Position numbers and translations under genes: made by a program. Source: an uncultured bacterium (GTDB lineage Bacteria; Actinomycetota; Coriobacteriia; Coriobacteriales; Coriobacteriaceae). From it: DNA of 39,184 nt. Where the stretch lies: assembly GCA_905215385.1 (NCBI GenBank), contig CAJMPY010000024.1:1-39184 (forward strand), given 5' to 3'. Below the pieces are notes generated by a model. It did no database searches. It saw nothing but the letters and a program-made list of their open reading frames with translations, and had not been told where the DNA came from. Positions 8,172-15,905 of this stretch are shown here, piece after piece; within the stretch, counting starts at the first letter, position 1; each line of letters starts with the position of its first letter.

Positions 8172-8309
8172 GGGTGTCCCTTCTGCCGCGTCTTCGCCGT
8201 AGTCGACGCGTGACCAAATTATTATCGCAGGCTGCGCAGTATTAGGTTGTTTAAAAAGGTGAGTGTGGCGGTCGTTTCCTCGAACGGGGACGGTGCTGTT
8301 GTTGGAGAA

Positions 8310-8368
8310 TGTCTCGATCTGTAACAGTAAGACCCGGTTTTGCCGAGTAACTGTTACAGATCGAGACA
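8310..8368. repeat. Palindromic repeat, TCTCGATCTGTAACA family, copy 3
   Basis: An 18-19 bp perfect inverted repeat (8310-8327 and 8351-8368) with a 23-base inner sequence reading AGACCCGGTTTTGCCGAG. It lies in the 337-base gap between the divergent PucR and old-yellow-enzyme genes. The rest of that gap holds AT-rich stretches (8216-8255) likely to be the promoter of the minus-strand gene and a weak TTGTGC/TATCCT pair near 8427-8456 for the plus-strand gene. Confidence 0.75.
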
Positions 8369-8508
8369 AACCGACGGGCCGCCCCGCCCCATCCACCTGC
8401 CGCTACCTGCTATCCGCCGATTTCCGTTGTGCTGCTGCACTTCCATGTCATATCCTCTAGACAACTACGCGGCAACATCGCCGCCGCGCCTACAAGAGAG
8501 GAATGTCC

Positions 8509-10539
8509 ATGACCGCACCTGCATCCAAGCTGCTCCAGCCCATTACGGTTGGCCCCCTTGAGCTCAAGAACCGCATTATGTTCCCGCCGCTTACCACCGG
8601 CTACGAGGAGCGCGACGGTTCCATTGGCGAGCGCAGCCTGGCTTTTTACGAGCGCCTGGCCCGTGGCGGCGTGAGCTACATCGTCATCGGCGACGTCGCT
8701 CCCGTCATGACCGCGAGCCCCACGCCCAAGCTGGCGACCGACGCTCAGATTCCCACGTTTAAGGCGCTGGCCGACGCCGTCCACAAGCACGGCGCCAGGG
8801 TCGCGCTGCAGCTGTTCCACCCCGAGTACGACGTGCCCGGTGTCGGCCGCATGGTCATGGGTTCCATGGCCGCCGCCAAGGCCGCGCAGGAGGCCAAGGC
8901 CGCCGGCGACGAGGAGACCTTCGCCGCCAAGATGGCCGAGTCCAACGAGATCCGCAAGCAGGCCTACGCCAAGTTGCACCACGATATGCAGCACTTTGTG
9001 AACGAGGCGAGCGTAGAGCAGCTCACCCAGATCAAGGAGGCCATCGCCGCCTCGGCCGCCCGCGCGCAGCAGGCCGGCATCGACGCCATCGAGGTTCACG
9101 GCGACCGTCTGGTGGGTTCGCTGTGCTCGGCCATCCTCAACCAGCGCACCGACGAGTACGGTGGCTCGTTCGAGAACCGCGTTCGCTATGCGCTCGAGGT
9201 CGTCGCCGCCATTAAGGAAGCCGCGCCGCAGCTGATGGTGGAGTACAAGCTCCCCGTGATCATGGAGAACCCCGACGGCACGCCGCGCGGCAAGGGTGGC
9301 CTGCAGCCCGACGAGGCCTGCGAGTTCGCCAAGCTGCTCGAGGGCGCGGGCATCGACATGATCCAGGTCGCGCAGGCCAACCACACCGGCAACATGGGCG
9401 ACACCATTCCGCCCATGGGTGCCATGCCCTACAACTGGACGCTGCCGGTGGCCGAGCGCGTCAAGGCCCTGGTCTCCGTGCCGGTGGCCACCGTCGGCCG
9501 TGTTGTTTCGGTCGAGGCCGGCGAGAAGATTCTTGAGGACGGCGCGGCCGACATTATCGCCTATGGCCGCTCGCTCATGTGCGACCCCGACATTGCGCTG
9601 AAGGCCGCCACGGGCGAGCCCATCCGCGAGTGCCTCAACTGCAACAAGGGCTGCGTCGACGCGATTCAAAACCGCAAGTACATCTCGTGCGTGCTCAATG
9701 CCGAGAACGGCGACGAGGCGACCATCGCCATTAAACCGGGTGAGGGCGACAAGAAGATCGCCGTGGTGGGCGGCGGCATCGCCGGCCTGGAGGCCGCGCG
9801 CGTGGCGGCCAAACGCGGCTACGACGTGACCGTCTATGAGGCGAGCGATCACTTGGGCGGCCAGATTGTGCTGGCGGCCGCGCCTCCGCGCAAGGATGAG
9901 ATTATGCGCTCGGTCGAGTATTACGAGAAGATTCTGCCCGGCCTGGGCGTGAAGGTTGAGCTCAACCATGCCGCTAACCCCACGGATCTCAACGCCGCCG
10001 ACGCCGCGATTGTGGCTGTGGGCGCGCACGACGTGGTCATCCCCGTTCCGGGTGCCGACTCGGACAAGGTCGTCTCGAGCTGGGACGTGCTGGCCGGCAA
10101 GGTGGAGCTCAGCGGGCGCGTCGCCGTCATTGGCGGTGGCCTGGTGGGCACCGAGACTGCCGAGTACCTGCTGCAGCACGGCTGCGAGGTGGCGATCGTC
10201 GAGATGCTCGACAAGATTGCCGCAGGCGAGTCCGAGACCATTCTGCCGCTGATTATGAGCGACTTTGCAGAGCACAACGTGGAGCAGCACGTTAAGACCC
10301 GCCTGACCGCCATTACCGACGAGGGCGTGGAGGCCGTTCGCACCACCGAGGACGGCGCCGAGGAGCCGGTGAAGATCGCCTGCGATTACGTGGTGATGGC
10401 CGTGGGCTCCAAGGCCAACGCGTTTGACCTGGACGGCGTGACGGTGCCCGTGACCTGCGTGGGCGACTGCTCGGGCGAGCGCACCGCCGATATTGCGAGC
10501 GCCATCCGCACGGCGTATCACGCGGCCAACGAGCTGTAG
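8509..10539 (+). CDS. Old-yellow-enzyme/FAD fusion reductase (2-enoate reductase family)
   Basis: A 676-residue protein of the BaiCD/FadH/2-enoate reductase family. It has an N-terminal FMN barrel (LLQPITVGPLELKNRIMFPP), a [4Fe-4S] motif (CLNCNKGC...C near residues 378-396), then an FAD fold (GGGIAGLEAA) and a nucleotide fold (GGGLVGTETA). Electrons go NAD(P)H-FAD-Fe-S-FMN-substrate C=C. The region where 2,4-dienoyl-CoA reductase has its catalytic Tyr (GYL) reads DRLVGSL here (residues 199-205), so substrate chemistry probably differs. ATG codons at 8503 and 8509 are in frame. The AGAGAGGA sequence ends at 8502, which leaves proper spacing only for 8509. Substrate unknown. Confidence 0.85.
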   Translation: MTAPASKLLQPITVGPLELKNRIMFPPLTTGYEERDGSIGERSLAFYERLARGGVSYIVIGDVAPVMTASPTPKLATDAQIPTFKALADAVHKHGARVALQLFHPEYDVPGVGRMVMGSMAAAKAAQEAKAAGDEETFAAKMAESNEIRKQAYAKLHHDMQHFVNEASVEQLTQIKEAIAASAARAQQAGIDAIEVHGDRLVGSLCSAILNQRTDEYGGSFENRVRYALEVVAAIKEAAPQLMVEYKLPVIMENPDGTPRGKGGLQPDEACEFAKLLEGAGIDMIQVAQANHTGNMGDTIPPMGAMPYNWTLPVAERVKALVSVPVATVGRVVSVEAGEKILEDGAADIIAYGRSLMCDPDIALKAATGEPIRECLNCNKGCVDAIQNRKYISCVLNAENGDEATIAIKPGEGDKKIAVVGGGIAGLEAARVAAKRGYDVTVYEASDHLGGQIVLAAAPPRKDEIMRSVEYYEKILPGLGVKVELNHAANPTDLNAADAAIVAVGAHDVVIPVPGADSDKVVSSWDVLAGKVELSGRVAVIGGGLVGTETAEYLLQHGCEVAIVEMLDKIAAGESETILPLIMSDFAEHNVEQHVKTRLTAITDEGVEAVRTTEDGAEEPVKIACDYVVMAVGSKANAFDLDGVTVPVTCVGDCSGERTADIASAIRTAYHAANEL

Positions 10540-10548
10540 CTAACATCG

Positions 10549-10569
10549 CGGCGGGGCGGGGCGGGGCGG
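10549..10569 (+). other. G-rich tract, possible quadruplex
   Basis: Three consecutive GGGGC units plus flanking GG pairs lie just after the stop codon of the reductase. It could fold as a two- or three-layer quadruplex on the coding strand or simply be a pentanucleotide expansion. Confidence 0.35.
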
Positions 10570-10618
10570 TAGCACGGATCCGCCTCGCCCGGCTGCGTCC
10601 CGTCGGGTGTCAACCGGT

Positions 10619-10658
10619 GCGGGGCCTGCAAGCGCAGCAGGCCCCGCCCTTTTTGTTT
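10619..10658 (+). terminator. Rho-independent terminator of the enoate-reductase gene
   Basis: A perfect 11-bp GC-rich stem (10619-10629 with 10637-10647) with a seven-base loop is followed by CCTTTTTGTTTTG. It ends the transcript of the reductase at 8509. Confidence 0.85.
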
Positions 10659-10913
10659 TGCTCCGGTGGATGGCAATGCGCGGTAATCATGAGGAGTAAG
10701 GACGTCTACTGCCTTGCCGATTGCTCAAAATTATTGGGGGAGGGGTTAATAACTATATCCTCTATGCCAAAGGACATAAAGAGATGTCAATTTTGTTGAC
10801 AAGCGAATGACGATTAGCTGCGAGCCAGCTACCAGCGTAAATAATCGATAAAGAAATGTCGTAAATTGGTGCCAAATGCCCAGATAACACCGCGTCTATT
10901 TTAATTAACTGCT

Positions 10914-10941
10914 TTGAGAAACAGTAAAATGCTACTATCTA
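10914..10941 (+). promoter_or_regulatory. Candidate promoter of the HTH gene
   Basis: TTGAGA (10914-10919) and TATCTA (10936-10941) are separated by 16 bases. The region 10680-10980 is clearly more AT-rich than its surroundings and otherwise holds no gene. A TTGACA at about 10791-10796 lacks a matching -10 box. Confidence 0.35.
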
Positions 10942-10982
10942 ACTTGCACGTAAGAAAGCAGATTAACGGTTAAGGCTAAGAA

Positions 10983-11387
10983 GTGGCAGGTATGTCGGAA
11001 GCAACAAGGACTCGCACGCATGCGCCCGAGGTTAGGCAGCGCGCCGTCGAGGTCCTCCAAGAGGGGGTCGGTCATCGTGCCCTCGCCGCGGAGCTCGGCA
11101 TTCCCCAGGCCACGGCTCGTCAGTGGGCTCGCGCATATGCCGTGGGCGGTGCCGACGCCGTACTCAACGCGGGCTCGCATCATCACACCTATTCGTACGA
11201 AGTTAAGCTCGCCGTGGTTAAGGATCGCTTGGAAAACGGCTTAACGGTTCGCGAGGCCATGATCAAGCACAAGATTCCCAGCGAGTCTTCGGTCAAGGCT
11301 TGGTGTCGTCAGTATCGCGATGGCGGCGAGGCGGCGCTGGTCGATAAGCCGCGCGGTCGTAAGCCGCGCGTTAAGCAGGCAGAGTAG
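10983..11387 (+). CDS. Orphan transposase-type helix-turn-helix protein
   Basis: A 134-residue protein with two HTH units (about residues 15-55, RQRAVEVLQEGVGHRALAAELGI, and 65-120, KLAVVKDRLENGLTVREAMIKH) and a basic tail. The pattern is that of OrfA of IS3/IS150-type elements (HTH_28). No OrfB integrase, terminal inverted repeats or target duplication are seen nearby, so it is an isolated or domesticated DNA-binding protein. A GTG at 10983 (AAGG nine bases upstream) or the ATG at 10992 could start it. The AT-rich promoter region and its own terminator mark it as a separate unit, possibly acquired. Confidence 0.65.
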   Translation: MAGMSEATRTRTHAPEVRQRAVEVLQEGVGHRALAAELGIPQATARQWARAYAVGGADAVLNAGSHHHTYSYEVKLAVVKDRLENGLTVREAMIKHKIPSESSVKAWCRQYRDGGEAALVDKPRGRKPRVKQAE

Positions 11388-11395
11388 CAAGAGGG

Positions 11396-11418
11396 TGCGC
11401 CCGCGGGGGCGCATTTTT
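11396..11418 (+). terminator. Rho-independent terminator of the HTH gene
   Basis: A perfect 7-bp stem TGCGCCC/GGGCGCA with loop GCGG is followed by TTTTT, eight bases after the stop codon. Confidence 0.85.
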
Positions 11419-11613
11419 CTTGCCGCGCCAACTTTTCGGACCGTCGCGAGCCTATCGGGACATCCTCCAACGTGGCCAATAAGCCGCGCGCAGTGGCCCG
11501 CGCGCCCGTCGCCGCAGTAAGGAAACGTCGCCCTCTACTCCAATGCGGACAGACGCCTTACCCCGTACGCCTAAAACTCCCCAGTTGACCGAAAACCTGC
11601 CGCCGCTACTCCT

Positions 11614-11640
11614 CAATTGAGCTATAACGTTAAACAATTG
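11614..11640 (+). promoter_or_regulatory. Likely promoter/operator region of the hydrogenase operon
   Basis: An AT-rich patch bounded by two CAATTG sites (11614-11619 and 11635-11640) contains TATAAC (11623-11628), a plausible -10 box. No good -35 box is at the right distance. Initiation may therefore need an activator, and the paired CAATTG sites could be its target. The rest of the 281-base gap after the terminator at 11418 shows no gene. Confidence 0.3.
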
Positions 11641-11668
11641 CAGCGTTTTTGCATGGGGGAGTGATGGT

Positions 11669-14551
11669 ATGACGCTACTGTATTTCCTTACCCTGTTTCC
11701 GCTGGTACCGGCGCTGGGCATGCTGCTCGCGCGCGGTGACCGCGCCCGCGATGCGGTGGGGCTCATAGGCTCCGGCATTATTATGGCGGTGACAGTTGTA
11801 GTCGCCGTCATGTTTTTTGGCACGGGTCCGCAGAGCTTTGAGGTTGCCCCCGGCACCTCGCATGTGCTCTCGATCATCAGTTCCGTTATCGACGTCATCC
11901 TGTGCGCTGTCATCCTGTACAACGCGTACAAATATAGGAACGCGCTCACCACGGTGCTCGGCATAGTCCAGCTGGTGGGCTCGCTCGCCTTTGCAGCCAT
12001 GACGCTGCCCGCGGCCGAAGCCGTCACGGCAACGCCACTCTACCTGGACTACATGAGCGTGATCATGGTCCTCGCCGTCGGCATCGTCGGCAGTCTAATC
12101 TGCTTGTATGCCCTGGGCTACATGAAGGACTTCCAGGCCCATGACGAGCACGAGGCCGCGCTGCGCGGGCAGACCGCGCCCGACCGTCGCCCGCAGTTCC
12201 TGGCGCTTATGTTCCTGTTCCTCTCAGCCATGTTCGTCATCGTGACGAGCGACAACCTTGAGTGGCTGTTCTGCGGCTGGGAAAGCACCACCGTGTGCTC
12301 GTTCCTCATGATTGGCTACACGCGTACGCCCGAGGCCATCAAGAACGCCTTCACCCAGATCATCCTCAACATGCTGGGCGGTATCGCATTTTTGGTCGGA
12401 CTCATGTACCTGCACGTTAACGGCATGCCGCTGACCATCTCGGGCATGATCGAGCTTTCCGGCACCGGAACCGCGCAGTCCGCGCTGCTGGTGATGCCGG
12501 TCATCCTGTTGTCGCTCGCCGCGCTCACCAAGGCCGCACAGATGCCGTTCCACACTTGGCTGTTGGGTGCCATGGTTGCACCCACTCCCACGAGCGCCCT
12601 GCTGCACTCGTCAACCATGGTCAAAGCCGGCGTGTTCCTGATGGTCAAGCTGAGCCCACTCTATGCCATCTACCCCGTGACCGGCTTTATGGTCACGAGT
12701 GTGGGTGCCATCACGTTTTTGCTCGCTGCACTCATGGCCATCTCGCAGAGCAACGCCAAACGCGTGCTCGCGTACTCCACCATTTCCAACTTGGGCCTCA
12801 TCAGTGCCTGCTTGGGTGTCGGCGCGCCCGAGGCCGTATGGGCGGCCATCTTCCTGATCTTGTTCCACACGGTGGCCAAGTCGCTGCTGTTCCTGTGCGT
12901 GGGCACGGCCGAGCATCATATCGGCAGCCGCAATATCGAGGACATGGACGGCATGTTCAGCCGCATGCCGCACCTGACGCGTCTGATGATGCTGGGCATT
13001 ATGGGCATGTTTGTGGCGCCGTTTGGCATGCTCGTGTCCAAGTGGGGCGCCCTGGTGGCGTTTGCGCAGACCGGCAACGTGCTCATGATCATGGTGCTTG
13101 CCTTTGGCTCGGCCGCGACGTTTTACTTCTGGGGCAAGTGGCTTGCCAAGCTTTCGGGCGTCGACCCCACGGCTCAAAACGTTGAGGTCAATGTCCATAA
13201 GACCGAATGGATGGCCCTCAACACCATCGCCGCGCTGCTGATTCTGTGCTGCGTGGCGTTTCCGGTTATCTCGAGCGGTCTGGTGTCGCCTTACTTGGCC
13301 ATGGTGTTTGGCCGCGTGCCGTACGTTATTGGCAAGGACGCCATGTATCTGATGGTGGTTATCGTGGCTTTTATCGCCGTGGTGCTGCTGACGTCATTCC
13401 GCGTGAGCAACAAACCGCACGTCAACGTGTACCTTTCGGGCGTGGGAACCGACAAATATCGCCATTTCCGCGGCTCGATGGGACACGAGGTGAAGGCCGA
13501 AAAGCGCAATTGGTACTCGGAGGACGCCCTTGGCGAGAAGCGTATTGGCCCCGCGGGTAGCGTCGTATGCTGCAGCATTATCTTGTTTGCGCTGCTGTGT
13601 TGCGCATGGATTGGGCCCGAGCGGCTTGCCATGAGCGCGCCCTCGGTGCTGCGCGGCAAGTATTTCGAAGGTTCGGGCGTCGTGGGCATCTTTATTGGCA
13701 CCGTGGCGTTTGCCTTGCTGGCGCCGCTTGCGGGCGGCTTGATCGACGGCATCGACCGCAAACTTTCGGCTCGCATGCAGGGCCGCGTGGGCCCGCGCCT
13801 GCTGCAGCCCTTCTACGACGTTGCCAAGCTGCTGCGCAAGGCCCCTGCCAGCGTAAACACCATGGACGATACCTATATGGCGTGCGCGCTCATCTTTACC
13901 GTCGTGGGCGGCGGCATCTTTGTGTCGGGCTCCAACACGCTGCTGTGCGCTTTTATGGTTACGCTCGCCGCGATCTTTGTGGTGCTGGCGTCCGCCTCGA
14001 CGCAAAGCCCGTTTGCCCAGGTCGGTGCCGACCGCGAGTTGCTGCAGGTCATGAGCTACGAGCCCGCCGTTCTGCTGATGAGCGTGGGCCTGTACCTTGC
14101 CACCGATAGCTTTGATTCCATCGCCGTGACCGGACAGTCGGCGCCCATCATCGTGTACAGCGCGCCCATTTTCTTGGCGCTGCTTGCGGTGCTCACCATC
14201 AAGCTACGCAAGTCGCCGTTCGACCTTTCGTACTCGCATCACGCGCATCAGGAGATTGTCCAGGGCGTCGCCACCGAGATGAGCGGCGGCACGCTGGCCA
14301 AGATGACCCTTATGCACTGGTGTGAGACCGTGCTGTTTTTGATGTGGGTGGGCATGTTCTTTGTTTGGGACAACCCGGTGAGCTGGGTCGTAGCCCTGGT
14401 CGTGATGGCCGCGACGTATTTTGTCGAGGTGCTGATCGACAACACCTTCGCACGCAGCACCTGGCGCAGCTGCTTTAAGCTCGGCTGGGGCGTGGCGCTG
14501 GTGTTTGGCCTGCTCAACCTTATGCCCATCCTCGTCGACGTGTTTATTTAG
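11669..14551 (+). CDS. Fused EchA-EchB-like membrane subunit of Ech-type hydrogenase
   Basis: A 960-residue polytopic membrane protein. Residues 1 to about 600 are a NuoL/M-type proton-antiporter-like subunit (EchA/HycC/HyfB). The part after about residue 670 is a NuoH-type subunit (EchB/HycD/HyfC), with the diagnostic IDRKLSARMQGRVGPRLLQP segment, then ADRELLQVMSYEP and a run of helices to the end. In known Ech hydrogenases these are two separate genes. The combined length equals the sum of both, so nothing obvious is lost. The protein would anchor the hydrogenase and couple ferredoxin-driven H2 formation to ion pumping. GGGGGAG lies seven bases before the ATG. It is the first gene of a tightly packed operon. 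Confidence 0.85.
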   Translation: MTLLYFLTLFPLVPALGMLLARGDRARDAVGLIGSGIIMAVTVVVAVMFFGTGPQSFEVAPGTSHVLSIISSVIDVILCAVILYNAYKYRNALTTVLGIVQLVGSLAFAAMTLPAAEAVTATPLYLDYMSVIMVLAVGIVGSLICLYALGYMKDFQAHDEHEAALRGQTAPDRRPQFLALMFLFLSAMFVIVTSDNLEWLFCGWESTTVCSFLMIGYTRTPEAIKNAFTQIILNMLGGIAFLVGLMYLHVNGMPLTISGMIELSGTGTAQSALLVMPVILLSLAALTKAAQMPFHTWLLGAMVAPTPTSALLHSSTMVKAGVFLMVKLSPLYAIYPVTGFMVTSVGAITFLLAALMAISQSNAKRVLAYSTISNLGLISACLGVGAPEAVWAAIFLILFHTVAKSLLFLCVGTAEHHIGSRNIEDMDGMFSRMPHLTRLMMLGIMGMFVAPFGMLVSKWGALVAFAQTGNVLMIMVLAFGSAATFYFWGKWLAKLSGVDPTAQNVEVNVHKTEWMALNTIAALLILCCVAFPVISSGLVSPYLAMVFGRVPYVIGKDAMYLMVVIVAFIAVVLLTSFRVSNKPHVNVYLSGVGTDKYRHFRGSMGHEVKAEKRNWYSEDALGEKRIGPAGSVVCCSIILFALLCCAWIGPERLAMSAPSVLRGKYFEGSGVVGIFIGTVAFALLAPLAGGLIDGIDRKLSARMQGRVGPRLLQPFYDVAKLLRKAPASVNTMDDTYMACALIFTVVGGGIFVSGSNTLLCAFMVTLAAIFVVLASASTQSPFAQVGADRELLQVMSYEPAVLLMSVGLYLATDSFDSIAVTGQSAPIIVYSAPIFLALLAVLTIKLRKSPFDLSYSHHAHQEIVQGVATEMSGGTLAKMTLMHWCETVLFLMWVGMFFVWDNPVSWVVALVVMAATYFVEVLIDNTFARSTWRSCFKLGWGVALVFGLLNLMPILVDVFI

Positions 14552-14563
14552 GAGGCGGCATCC

Positions 14564-15181
14564 ATGGATCATAAAATGTCGCGCTCGCCGTGGGTTATTC
14601 ATTACGACGGCTCGAGCTGCAACGGATGCGATATCGAGGTGCTGGCCTCGCTCACGCCGCTGTTCGATGCGGAGCGCTTTGGCGTGGTCAACACCGGCAA
14701 CCCCAAGCATGCGGATATCTTTTTGGTGACGGGGTCGGTCAATGCCCAGAACCTGCCCGTCGTGCGTCAGATTTACAACCAGATGCTCGAGCCCAAGTGC
14801 GTGGTGGCCTGCGGTATCTGCGCATGCTCGGGCGGCGTATTCCGCGATGCCTACAACGTGATCGGCGGCGTGGACCGCGCGATTCCCGTGGACGTGTACG
14901 CGCCCGGGTGCGCCATTCGCCCCGAGACGGTGATCGATGCCATCGTGGAGGCGTGCGGCATCCTGGACCAGAAGGAGACCGTGTTGCGCGCCGGTGGCGA
15001 TCCGCTCACCGTGGGCGGTGCCGCTACCTGGGACGGTGGCGTTGAGCTGGGCGAGGACGGGTTTGTGGCTGCGGGGGCCGGGACTGACGGTGCCGGTGAC
15101 GCGCCTGCCGGGAAGCCTGCTGCGCCCGCCGCTGGCGACGCACCTGCTGAGACGCCCGCCGCTGCAAAGGAGGCCGAGTAA
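14564..15181 (+). CDS. echC: Ech-type hydrogenase small subunit (NuoB-like)
   Basis: A 205-residue protein. The first 140 residues are the NuoB-like small subunit of group 4 [NiFe]-hydrogenases, carrying the proximal [4Fe-4S] cluster with cysteines C19, C22, C86 and C116 (SSCNGC, GICACSGG, APGCAIRPE). Residues from about 145 to the end are a Gly/Ala/Pro-rich acidic tail that the family does not normally have. GGAGG lies eight bases before the ATG. The TAA stop overlaps the next ATG by one base (TAATG), indicating translational coupling. Confidence 0.9.
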   Translation: MDHKMSRSPWVIHYDGSSCNGCDIEVLASLTPLFDAERFGVVNTGNPKHADIFLVTGSVNAQNLPVVRQIYNQMLEPKCVVACGICACSGGVFRDAYNVIGGVDRAIPVDVYAPGCAIRPETVIDAIVEACGILDQKETVLRAGGDPLTVGGAATWDGGVELGEDGFVAAGAGTDGAGDAPAGKPAAPAAGDAPAETPAAAKEAE

Positions 15182-15900
15182 TGCAAAAGGCTATCTATAC
15201 CACCGTCGGGATCGACAAGCTCCTGTCGCATGTCCAGGCGCTCAAGGGCGTCGGCGCGCGCTTTGTGCAAATGCATGCCGAGCGCAACGTCGACGACGGC
15301 TCGTATCGCTTGGTCTATACGTTTATCAACGTCCGTGCTGCTCAGGAGCATATTGCGCAGGACGGCAGCTATGCGATCGAGAACCTGGTGGTCGAGGGCA
15401 TCGACCAGTACCAGGAGATTCCGTCCATCAGCTCGTATTACCCCGCGGTGTTCCCGTTTGAAAATGAGGCCCACGACCTGTTTGGTCTTGCCATCACCGA
15501 CATGCAGATCGACTTTAAGGGCTTTTTCTACCAGGTCTCGACTGCCGAACCCATGAGCGTCATCACGCCCGAGGTGAAGGCTGCGCGCGAGAAGGCCATG
15601 AAAGTCCGCGCGGCCGCCGAGGCCAAGGCGCGCAAGGCCGCGGCCGAGAAGGCCGCCGCGGCTGCGGCTGCTGCGGGGGAGGGTGCCGCGGGTGCCGGCG
15701 ATGCTGCGGGCACTGCCGCTGCTCAGCCCGCTGCTGCTGCCGGCTCCGATGCCCAGCATGACGATGCCGCTGCGAAGGCCGCGCTCAAGGCCGCCGAGAT
15801 GGAGGCAAAGCTCGCCGCCATGGATCCCGAGAAAGCGGCCAAGGTCCGTGCGGCGCTTGCCGCCAAGGCCGCCCGCGACAAGCAGAAAAAGGAGGCGTAA
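15181..15900 (+). CDS. Ech-type hydrogenase NuoC-like subunit with Ala-rich tail
   Basis: A 239-residue protein. Residues 1-125 match the Complex I 30-kDa/NuoC family (EIPSISSYYPAVFPFENEAHDLFGL), the EchD position in Ech operons, which helps dock the large subunit. From about residue 135 the protein is a long Ala/Lys/Glu-rich helix-prone tail with pure alanine runs, not part of the family. The neighbouring small subunit also has an added tail, so the two may interact or lie on the complex surface. The start overlaps the upstream stop. Confidence 0.85.
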   Translation: MQKAIYTTVGIDKLLSHVQALKGVGARFVQMHAERNVDDGSYRLVYTFINVRAAQEHIAQDGSYAIENLVVEGIDQYQEIPSISSYYPAVFPFENEAHDLFGLAITDMQIDFKGFFYQVSTAEPMSVITPEVKAAREKAMKVRAAAEAKARKAAAEKAAAAAAAAGEGAAGAGDAAGTAAAQPAAAAGSDAQHDDAAAKAALKAAEMEAKLAAMDPEKAAKVRAALAAKAARDKQKKEA

Positions 15901-15905
15901 GGTCC

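Noticed and set aside
783..10539. Equol (daidzein-reducing) gene cluster
   Set aside because: The families of daidzein reductase and tetrahydrodaidzein reductase are represented, but no short-chain dehydrogenase like dihydrodaidzein reductase is present and the key residues differ, so the assignment is not supported.
10549..10569. Strong G-quadruplex
   Set aside because: Only three GGGG tracts plus GG pairs are present, so a stable four-tract structure is uncertain; kept only as a low-confidence feature.
10983..11387. Complete IS3-family element
   Set aside because: OrfB, terminal inverted repeats and target duplication are all missing.
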